Below the pieces are notes generated by a model, which worked only from the letters and a program-made list of their open reading frames with translations, had not been told where the DNA came from and did no database searches. Below, in pieces: positions 51,421 through 56,389 of a stretch of 56,389 bases of DNA (its first letter is position 1; every line of letters starts with the position of its first letter). The DNA comes from a virus. The DNA lies in the IMG/VR virus record IMGVR_UViG_3300035183_000021, positions 1 through 56,389 of that record; one strand, given 5' to 3'. The position numbers and the translations under genes were made by a program.

Positions 51421-52015
51421 GGGTGATTTCCTCCTCTTCCAATTCCTCCACGTCCAAGCCATTGGCTACGATGGCCTCCCAGACGGCTTCTTCGCTTGTC
51501 AAGTATTCATACTCCTTTTCCAAGCGACTGTAGAGCTCCCGCATGTGATCGCGGAACACCTCTTTGAAGTCTTCTGCGAAGTTGTAGTCAACATACTGAC
51601 TGATCACCGCGAACCATGCGCGGCTTTTGAGCTCGTCCTCGTAAGGAGAGTAGAACTCGATGAAGTCCTCGTCGTCAGTGCGGCTGTCGGGCATTGGGAA
51701 GCTGTAGTCGAAGACTGTACAGTACTCATCGTAGTAACTACCACGATGTTTGCACGAAAAGTACCAGTGATTAAAAGCATGATCCACCAGAGGGGCATCG
51801 GTGTATCCCACCGATGCAAGGAACTTGTCCCAATCCTGGACATAACCCTCAAAACAGGCCCCATCGCCTTGGGACCAGAAACCGCTGAAATAAACATTGT
51901 CCACCTCGATACCGATAGCGGCCATGTCCGTTTTGAACTGGTCAACGACCGGTTCCCACCAGCCGTCGTAAAGGTTGATTTCCCAATGTTTTTCAAGCAA
52001 TTGTTGCTTCGTCAT
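51404..52015 (-). CDS. Putative antitoxin-like phage protein
   Basis: 203 residues with VYFSGFWSQGDGACFEGYV, a motif I remember from phage proteins labelled 'antitoxin of toxin-antitoxin stability system'. No toxin gene is evident beside it. The C-terminus is strongly acidic (EELEEEEITLE). It is duplicated by the shorter downstream gene and overlaps the gene upstream by 4 bases. The name is weakly supported; function unknown. Confidence 0.6.
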   Translation of the reverse strand: MTKQQLLEKHWEINLYDGWWEPVVDQFKTDMAAIGIEVDNVYFSGFWSQGDGACFEGYVQDWDKFLASVGYTDAPLVDHAFNHWYFSCKHRGSYYDEYCTVFDYSFPMPDSRTDDEDFIEFYSPYEDELKSRAWFAVISQYVDYNFAEDFKEVFRDHMRELYSRLEKEYEYLTSEEAVWEAIVANGLDVEELEEEEITLEAIE

Positions 52016-52335
52016 ACCGTCACTCCCTCAAGAACGCGAGCTTTGATGAGCTCGACGATGCCACCACGAATCACCCTGTGCATCCACTCAGTGGACAGTG
52101 ACCGCCTCGGGGCGGAGGGGCAGCATTGCGTCATGTGCCGGGACGTTGACCGGCTGTATTTGTCCTCGTTTCGGAACCATTGGCCGTCAACGTAGGCCAG
52201 GAGGGGGAAGTGGTAGCCGTAGGAATAGACGGCATAGACCCCGCTTGGGGCGTATTCTGCGAAGAGATTGGAACCCTTGAACGGTTCCAGCCGTTCGACG
52301 TACTCGCGGGCTTGATGATTGGCAATGCGCTTCAT
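52012..52335 (-). CDS. Small conserved phage protein (DUF8033-like)
   Basis: 107 residues from ATG 52335 (GGAGG upstream). The pattern GVYAVYSYGYHFPLLAYVDG with WFRNEDKYSRSTSRH recurs in small early phage proteins that I recall as DUF8033-like. Function unknown. It overlaps the antitoxin-like gene. Confidence 0.6.
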   Translation of the reverse strand: MKRIANHQAREYVERLEPFKGSNLFAEYAPSGVYAVYSYGYHFPLLAYVDGQWFRNEDKYSRSTSRHMTQCCPSAPRRSLSTEWMHRVIRGGIVELIKARVLEGVTV

Positions 52336-52354
52336 ACTTCCTCCTTGTGGGTTG

Positions 52355-52603
52355 TTAAGAGTGAATGCCGTAGTGGTCATCATGCCACACGGCCCCCAAT
52401 GCGTAGCCAAACTTGCCATCAGCCCGGTAATAACGGGCCAGCAGGTCAGTCTCGCCATCCCGCTCGATGAGTACCTTCGGGTAAACATCGAGATTCCAAG
52501 ACATGAGGTAGCCGATGGCGTTGAGAAGCTCCCTCCGGTCGCCGGTGGCTTCGGCGATGTCGGAGAAGTCGTCTTGAGAGAGGGAAAGTTCGATAATGCG
52601 CAT
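52355..52603 (-). CDS. Hypothetical protein
   Basis: 82 residues (MRIIELSLSQDDFSDIAEAT, then VYPKVLIERDGETDLLARYY), alpha-beta. A clear AAGGAGG lies before the ATG. Unrecognised; part of the run of small genes at the operon's start. Confidence 0.6.
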   Translation of the reverse strand: MRIIELSLSQDDFSDIAEATGDRRELLNAIGYLMSWNLDVYPKVLIERDGETDLLARYYRADGKFGYALGAVWHDDHYGIHS

Positions 52604-52618
52604 GTTTGCCTCCTTGGG

Positions 52619-52891
52619 TCAGTGAATCCTGCGAAGCTCGCAGATTGGGTTCCCCTTACGGTCAGTGGCGTAGAGGGTGTAGTCCTCATCGCCATCCCAC
52701 GTGAGACCCCGCGCCCCAATGGCGCGGTTAATCTGGCGGTCAGTAAGGCGGTAGATACCAGTGGCCGGGTCAAGACGGGCCACCACCTCGACGGTTCCCT
52801 GCGGGAACACGTCGTTGACCATCAGACCGCCTTCTCCGTCGGCCCAAAGGTCGTAGATGTAGAGGGTAAAGCGGAATTTCTTGGTTTTCAT
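52619..52891 (-). CDS. Hypothetical protein
   Basis: 90 residues from ATG 52891, with GGAGG 5 bases upstream. A beta-rich fold is likely (FRFTLYIYDLWADGEGG, TWDGDEDYTLYATD). Similar short proteins occur in phage early regions. Function unknown. Confidence 0.6.
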   Translation of the reverse strand: MKTKKFRFTLYIYDLWADGEGGLMVNDVFPQGTVEVVARLDPATGIYRLTDRQINRAIGARGLTWDGDEDYTLYATDRKGNPICELRRIH

Positions 52892-52946
52892 CGCTGCCTC
52901 CAAGGGTTGGATTACCACGCCGGGTATATCCGGCGTGGCGCATGGG

Positions 52947-53162
52947 TTAGTACCAGGGGGCTGTAGGCTTTGGAGGACAATTCTCCATCACCCCGGCGTA
53001 AAAGCCGAGGTAACCCACAAAATACTCAGTGGCTTCATCGAGCTCCTCCTTTGAGGAGACTTTTACTGGAAACCATCCAGTAACCCCGTTAGGGGCTTCA
53101 ACACGAATCACATGGTACCCCGCGAGATCACCACGGGTACGGTACTCGATGTCAACTTTCAT
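52947..53162 (-). CDS. First gene of the leftward unit, hypothetical
   Basis: 71 residues (MKVDIEYRTRGDLAGYHVIR, with EELDEATEYFVGYLGFY). AAGGAG lies before the ATG. As the first gene after the control region it is probably among the earliest expressed. Unrecognised. Confidence 0.6.
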   Translation of the reverse strand: MKVDIEYRTRGDLAGYHVIRVEAPNGVTGWFPVKVSSKEELDEATEYFVGYLGFYAGVMENCPPKPTAPWY

Positions 53163-53250
53163 GACAGTCTCCTTGTAAAGGCGAAGGGAGAGCCGCCGCG
53201 CGGCTCGGGATCAGGCTACCGCGACGCGCGCCGCGCGTCAAGTTTGCCGC

Positions 53251-53269
53251 TGCTTTCCCAGGGAAAGCA
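53251..53269. promoter_or_regulatory. Perfect 19-base palindrome, operator-like
   Basis: TGCTTTCCC and GGGAAAGCA are perfect inverted arms around a single base. It lies beside the direct-repeat array and about 90 bases before the first leftward gene. It could bind a dimeric regulator or act as an RNA hairpin in the leader. Confidence 0.55.
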
Positions 53270-53274
53270 ATGGG

Positions 53275-53391
53275 TTTACATGTTTAGTTTTTATTTACAG
53301 GTTTACATGTTTAGTTTTCGAGATGAATTTACACGTTCAGTTTTTATTTACAGGTTTACATGTTTAGTTTTTGGTATTTTATACGTTCAGT
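53275..53391 (+). repeat. Iteron-like direct repeats
   Basis: Five copies of a TTTACATGTTTAG-type core start at 53275, 53302, 53328, 53355 and 53378 (the third and fifth variant, with CGTTCAG). Spacing is 23-27 bases, about 2-2.5 helical turns. A further TTTACATG occurs near 53579. The regular spacing and A+T-richness suit a replication initiator or regulator array. Confidence 0.65.
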
Positions 53392-53790
53392 TAGTAAATT
53401 TACCACGGGGCGGGGGTTTGATCTAAACTTGACATGTTAAAAATCTAGGGTTTTGGGGGGTTGTAGATCGCGCGTAGATCGCAGGAAGTGCTTGATTTAT
53501 AAAGGAAAAATCGGTTACGATCTAAATAATCTACGATTTTGGAAATAATGTGGCGCTAAAAAATTGTGAGCTATTAGTTTACATGTGTATACTATACCCA
53601 TAAGTAAAGTAGGGTTTTTCAAAAATTCTGAGTGAACCTATTCGCAAAAATCCTATATTTTCTATATCATCTAACTCATTATATATCCCAGCGCGCCCGT
53701 GGCTCTTTGGCAAGTGGTTGATTTCAAACGATTTTCCAAAACTTAACATTAAAAATGTGTAAAATTACCTACTATAGCCAGCTAAAAAGC

Positions 53791-53819
53791 GCAATAGATT
53801 ATTTCTTACACTTTGTCAA
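53791..53819 (-). promoter_or_regulatory. Leftward promoter for the replication/metabolism genes
   Basis: TTGACA (53819-53814) and TATTGC (53796-53791) are spaced by 17 bases on the minus strand. It reads toward the repeat array and the leftward genes starting at 53162. Another ACTTGACA lies at 53990-53983 with a weaker -10. Confidence 0.55.
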
Positions 53820-54241
53820 GTTAGCGTAGATCGTGCGTAAGTAGTTGTTTTTGCGCTGTTTTTTCTGAGCGCGCCTGGAAAAAATTATGCCGCTGACATT
53901 TTTCGCCCGTTTCGCGCGCCTCGGTTATGCTTTACACGCAGTAAGTATTTGATTCGCAAAGAAAAATTTAGGAAAAAATTCGTGTCAAGTATGTATCGCG
54001 GTTGCCGATAGCATAAATTGCGTAGGAAGATGTTGTGCGAAGTGACGAAGCGGCGGCGCATGGGAAGATGTTGTGGAGCGAAGCTGGCGAAGCGGCGGGG
54101 CTGGCGTGGTGATTGGGGCGGCTTGAAAGGGCGTGCGTGCGCGAGCCACGACCCCCCGACGTATAGTCAAAACCCCCCTCAAGCAAAGACCCTCCACAAC
54201 GCGGCCAAGACCCTCCTTGGTGCTGGTGCTTGTGGTGCGAT

Positions 54242-54403
54242 AGCGTAGGGAAGGTAGCAGCGTAGGGAAGGCAGCAGCGTAGGGAAGGCGGTAGCGTAGG
54301 GAAGGCGGTAGCGTAGGGAAGGCGGTAGCGTAGGGAAGGCGGTAGCGTAGGGGTGGCAGCAGCGTAGGGAAGGCGGTAGCGAAGGGACGGCGGTAGCGTA
54401 GGG
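54242..54403. repeat. 17-bp tandem repeat array
   Basis: Ten head-to-tail copies of an AGCGTAGGGAAGGCGGT-type unit, some with single changes. Both strands are open in places, but the reading frames are only repeats, so I do not call a gene. The array ends just before a leftward terminator. Confidence 0.85.
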
Positions 54404-54405
54404 GC

Positions 54406-54434
54406 AAAAAATAAACCCGCCTTTCGGCGGGTTT
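54406..54434 (-). terminator. Leftward terminator after the 59-residue gene
   Basis: AAACCCGCC-TTTC-GGCGGGTTT forms a 9-bp stem. On the minus strand it continues into a T-rich run (complement of AAAAAATA). It lies 5 bases after the stop of the gene at 54439-54618. Confidence 0.8.
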
Positions 54435-54438
54435 CTCG

Positions 54439-54618
54439 TTACCGGGTCATTATGACCCGGACGTTTTCGGGTGGAATACCTTCTTTTTCGATAAGGTATT
54501 CCTGGAAGTCACAAGCGGCACGGTCCCGCTTGTAGGCGCGAAAGCGCATGGTATCGTTTTCTATCCACTTCACGATGAAGCGGATATTTTCCTGTTTCCT
54601 GGGTTTTCTTTGCTTCAT
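54439..54618 (-). CDS. Small basic protein of a leftward cassette
   Basis: 59 residues with a very basic start (MKQRKPRKQENIRF) and alternating charged helix and strand. GAGGTGA precedes the ATG and a strong terminator follows. It lies downstream of the next leftward cassette, separated by another terminator. Unrecognised; likely an early host-interaction protein by position. Confidence 0.65.
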   Translation of the reverse strand: MKQRKPRKQENIRFIVKWIENDTMRFRAYKRDRAACDFQEYLIEKEGIPPENVRVIMTR

Positions 54619-54633
54619 AGGTCACCTCTTTGG

Positions 54634-54661
54634 GAAAATGGCAGAGGCTTTCGCCTCTGCC
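54634..54661 (-). terminator. Leftward terminator after the 99-residue gene
   Basis: A perfect 9-bp stem (GGCAGAGGC / GCCTCTGCC) with a 4-base loop is followed on the minus strand by ATTTT. It is 9 bases past the stop of the gene at 54671. Confidence 0.7.
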
Positions 54662-54670
54662 GATTGGGGG

Positions 54671-54970
54671 TTAGGCGAGCTTCTCGACTCGCCGGGCGTG
54701 GCCTTGTGCCCCATCCTGGCGCTTGGGAAGCAACCCGATGTACGGGTTTCCGTAACGGTTGGCGAGCAATACCGGTTCGCCGTTTTTGTCGGCGATGAAC
54801 AAGGAATACTTGTTCACCGATGCTTTCCGCGCCTTCGCCAGTTTGAGCATCGTTTCGTAGCATTCGCGGGCATTTTCGGCCGAGAATCGGCCGTCAGGAT
54901 CGCGCTTGAGCGCGATTTCCCCGCGAGTGTTCAAAACGATGCTGACGCGCCCTTCAAACACTTTGCTCAT
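54671..54970 (-). CDS. Hypothetical protein of a leftward cassette
   Basis: 99 residues from ATG 54970 (GGGAG 7 bases upstream). Beta-rich start (VFEGRVSIVLNTRGEIALKR), a helix, then YSLFIADKNGEPVLLANRYGNPYIG. It has its own promoter, structured leader and terminator. No family recognised. Confidence 0.65.
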   Translation of the reverse strand: MSKVFEGRVSIVLNTRGEIALKRDPDGRFSAENARECYETMLKLAKARKASVNKYSLFIADKNGEPVLLANRYGNPYIGLLPKRQDGAQGHARRVEKLA

Positions 54971-55006
54971 AGTGTTTCTCCCATAAGTTAGATTGTCAAA
55001 GAACGT

Positions 55007-55041
55007 GGGCCTTTCGGCCCATCGATGCGCCCATCGCATCG
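55007..55041 (-). promoter_or_regulatory. Structured leader with two hairpins
   Basis: In the 5' leader of the 54671-54970 gene, GGGCC-TTTC-GGCCC (55007-55020) is followed by an 8-bp stem (TCGATGCG / CGCATCGA, from about 55021). They lie between promoter and ribosome binding site. Possible attenuator or stability element. Confidence 0.45.
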
Positions 55042-55049
55042 ACAGTTTC

Positions 55050-55078
55050 AGACTTGCATAACTTTACGTTTGTGTCAA
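55050..55078 (-). promoter_or_regulatory. Leftward cassette promoter
   Basis: TTGACA (55078-55073) is followed by the conserved GTAAAGTTATG found after the -35 of the two rightward cassette promoters. The 17-base -10 position reads AAGTCT, a poor match, so the shared block may be the real recognition or operator element. Confidence 0.5.
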
Positions 55079-55089
55079 GTTATGGGCGG

Positions 55090-55150
55090 ATTCCGTGCAT
55101 TCCGTGCATTCCGTGCATTCCGTGCATTCCGTGCATTCCGTGCATTCCGT
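55090..55150. repeat. 9-bp tandem repeat array
   Basis: Nearly seven copies of ATTCCGTGC run between the divergent leftward and rightward cassette promoters. The following stretch to 55290 holds no gene I can support. Confidence 0.9.
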
Positions 55151-55299
55151 CAGCCCACAAGCGCCGACACGCGACCCCCCGACTTGGTAGGGTTTCTGAC
55201 TCATCAACCCCCCACTAACCCCACAATTTGTTGGTGAGCTTCGCTTGGGAGCGCGTGATGGTGATTTAGTTTCCGCTTCTAGTAGGGTCTTCGTTGAAT

Positions 55300-55328
55300 T
55301 TGACATTTATGTAAAGTTATGTAACTAT
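55300..55328 (+). promoter_or_regulatory. Rightward cassette promoter 1
   Basis: TTGACA (55300-55305), then GTAAAGTTATG and ACTATTACGTCATGCG, is nearly identical to the element at 55723. The 17-base -10 reads AACTAT. It precedes the gene at 55394. Confidence 0.55.
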
Positions 55329-55393
55329 TACGTCATGCGCGGCATGGTGTCGCGTGGCCATACCCCAAGGCGGATTGGGGAAGGAGAGAAAAG

Positions 55394-55678
55394 ATGCCTT
55401 TCTATCTTGAATTTAAAACTGGTGGGTGCCCGAATTGCGGCCATCAGGCGGCCGTCCAATTGGACAGTCACCCGGCAGATACGTACTTCGTGTATGCATG
55501 CGAAGCATGCGATGCATGCTTCGCATTTGAGCACGGCGCGCCCGTGCTCATGACCGATAACGATTGGGCGGCGATTCGCGCCGCCCGGCAGGAGTATGAC
55601 TTAGAAATGGCCCAATATTGGGCCGAGGATGCCGCAATAATTGCGGCGGCTCGTGAAATCTACGAGGCGGATGAATAA
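55394..55678 (+). CDS. Zinc-ribbon-type small protein
   Basis: 94 residues with CPNC at residues 12-15 and CEAC-x-AC at about 36-42, likely one zinc site, then an acidic helical tail (EYDLEMAQYWAEDAA). AAGGAGAG precedes the ATG. It has its own promoter and terminator. Might bind a host factor; unrecognised. Confidence 0.7.
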   Translation: MPFYLEFKTGGCPNCGHQAAVQLDSHPADTYFVYACEACDACFAFEHGAPVLMTDNDWAAIRAARQEYDLEMAQYWAEDAAIIAAAREIYEADE

Positions 55679-55691
55679 TTTTCGCCTCAAG

Positions 55692-55715
55692 CCCTGCCGA
55701 AAGGCGGGGTTTTTT
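55692..55715 (+). terminator. Terminator of rightward cassette 1
   Basis: CCCTGCC-GAAA-GGCGGGG forms a 7-bp stem (one G-T pair), followed by six Ts. The preceding CGCCTCAAG is shared with the next cassette's terminator. Confidence 0.88.
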
Positions 55716-55722
55716 GTTGAAC

Positions 55723-55751
55723 TTGACACAAATGTAAAGTTATGCGACTAT
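55723..55751 (+). promoter_or_regulatory. Rightward cassette promoter 2
   Basis: TTGACA (55723-55728), GTAAAGTTATG and ACTATTACGTCATGCG follow 8 bases after the first cassette's terminator. The -10 position reads GACTAT. It precedes the gene at 55816. Confidence 0.55.
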
Positions 55752-55815
55752 TACGTCATGCGCAGCATTCCGCTGCAACCCGCGCCTCGGGGGAGTTCAG
55801 GGGCAGGAGGAAGAA

Positions 55816-56079
55816 ATGGATAGCATGCTTAAGCATCAAGCCGAAGTTATTAAGGGTTTTTTTGGCGCGTTCGAGCTGCCCATTCATTGGGCTGTTGATC
55901 TTGAATCGAAGCCGCAACCCATGTTGATGGCGGCATTTTCCGATGGCGTTGTTAGGTGGGCTACGCTTTCACCAGAGAAACGTTTCTTGGCCTATTTCGA
56001 GAATATGAACACACAAGAATTTCGGAGGCGGTATAATTTCTGGCGCGGCACTCCGTGGTGGCGGTTCCCACAAAACTAG
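55816..56079 (+). CDS. Hypothetical protein of rightward cassette 2
   Basis: 87 residues, rich in aromatic residues (HWAVDLE, WWRFPQN end). AGGAGG lies 5 bases before the ATG. Though promoter and terminator match cassette 1, the protein is unrelated to it. Unrecognised. Confidence 0.65.
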   Translation: MDSMLKHQAEVIKGFFGAFELPIHWAVDLESKPQPMLMAAFSDGVVRWATLSPEKRFLAYFENMNTQEFRRRYNFWRGTPWWRFPQN

Positions 56080-56098
56080 TTTCTGTCTCCGCCTCAAG

Positions 56099-56125
56099 CC
56101 CCGCCGAAAGGCGGGGTTTCTTTTT
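56099..56125 (+). terminator. Terminator of rightward cassette 2
   Basis: CCCCGCC-GAAA-GGCGGGG followed by TTTCTTTTT. Nearly identical to the terminator at 55692. From here to 56239 I see no gene; one GTAAAGTTAG lies near 56219. Confidence 0.88.
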
Positions 56126-56239
56126 GTCCGTCCTTACGGGGGGCGGACATGGCTTTTCAAAACTGACCCCCCGCCGCAATCCCAAACCTCTCACAACACA
56201 ACCCCCAAAAACCTCGTGTAAAGTTAGCCTCTTGACTCC

Positions 56240-56389
56240 CCATCCCCACTTCGCAGCCACCTGCGCTCCGTCACTTCGTCACTTCGTCACTTCGTCACTT
56301 CGTCACTTCGTCACTTCGTCACTTCGTCACTTCGTCACTTCGTCACTTCGTCACTTCGTCACTTCGTCACTTCGTCACTTCGTCACTTC
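56240..56389. repeat. Right copy of terminal direct repeat, with 8-bp tandem array
   Basis: Bases 56240-56269 are identical to 1-30. Fifteen copies of GTCACTTC (56270-56389) run off the window end, against twelve in the left copy. Confidence 0.9.

Larger units (their letters stand above)
53163..54405. other. Gene-free control region
   Basis: About 1.24 kb with no convincing gene. The part from roughly 53270 to 54000 is conspicuously A+T-rich against its neighbours. It holds a palindrome, a direct-repeat array, several GTAGATCG-type motifs on both strands (about 53463, 53473, 53518, 53529 and 53825) and a leftward promoter. It probably serves as the transcription control region for the leftward unit and possibly as a replication origin. 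Confidence 0.6.

Noticed and set aside
54242-54403. CRISPR array
   Set aside because: The 17-bp, 9-bp and 8-bp arrays have no variable spacers and no cas genes nearby, so they are simple tandem repeats.
53985-54407. Frames on both strands through the 17-bp array (also 54018-54248)
   Set aside because: They are open only because a 17-bp unit cycles through all three frames without stops; no ribosome binding site or domain.

Overview
The window looks like an essentially complete genome of a lytic, short-tailed (podovirus-type) phage of a Gram-negative bacterium. It encodes terminase, portal, scaffold, HK97-type capsid, adaptors, tail fibres, a holin-endolysin-spanin cassette and large internal (ejected) proteins, plus a family A DNA polymerase and a primase-helicase. 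The nested Rz/Rz1 spanin pair implies a host outer membrane. I see no integrase, repressor-type lysogeny module or single-subunit RNA polymerase. The first 126 bases recur at the very end, both copies running into an array of an 8-bp repeat, so the molecule is either terminally redundant or was assembled as a circle cut inside that array.

Layout. 1-470: terminal repeat, leftward terminator, a good sigma70-type promoter and a possible 29-codon leader ORF. 471-34198 (+): small terminase, intein-containing large terminase, portal, scaffold, capsid, adaptors, two related tail fibres with different tips, a more G+C-rich lysis block (holin, GH108-type endolysin, Rz/Rz1, nuclease), a LamG-like repeat protein, a tail protein, and internal proteins ending in a 2656-residue giant. 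34195-53162 (-): replication and metabolism genes read leftward (primase-helicase, SNF2-like helicase, VRR-NUC and Cas4-like nucleases, DNA polymerase, dUTPase, a tRNA with CAT anticodon), a MoxR ATPase/DUF3150/VWA-metallopeptidase module, and many small genes of unknown function. 53163-54400: AT-rich gene-free control region with direct repeats, a palindrome and a leftward promoter. 54406-56125: four small cassettes, mostly with their own promoter and terminator, two leftward and two rightward.

The most unusual system is inside the large terminase gene. An intein (290 residues, 1217-2086) interrupts the Walker A P-loop. Instead of an endonuclease domain in the intein reading frame, the opposite strand of the intein DNA carries a 237-codon HNH homing-endonuclease gene (1955 to 1242). 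That gene has its own Shine-Dalgarno and a sigma70-like promoter, both also within the intein. The splicing element and its presumed mobility enzyme are thus encoded on opposite strands of the same DNA.

A second hidden gene is a 48-codon ORF with a strong ribosome binding site, nested in another frame of the giant internal protein gene (28491-28637). All names come from reading motifs, gene order and remembered family features; no database search was possible.
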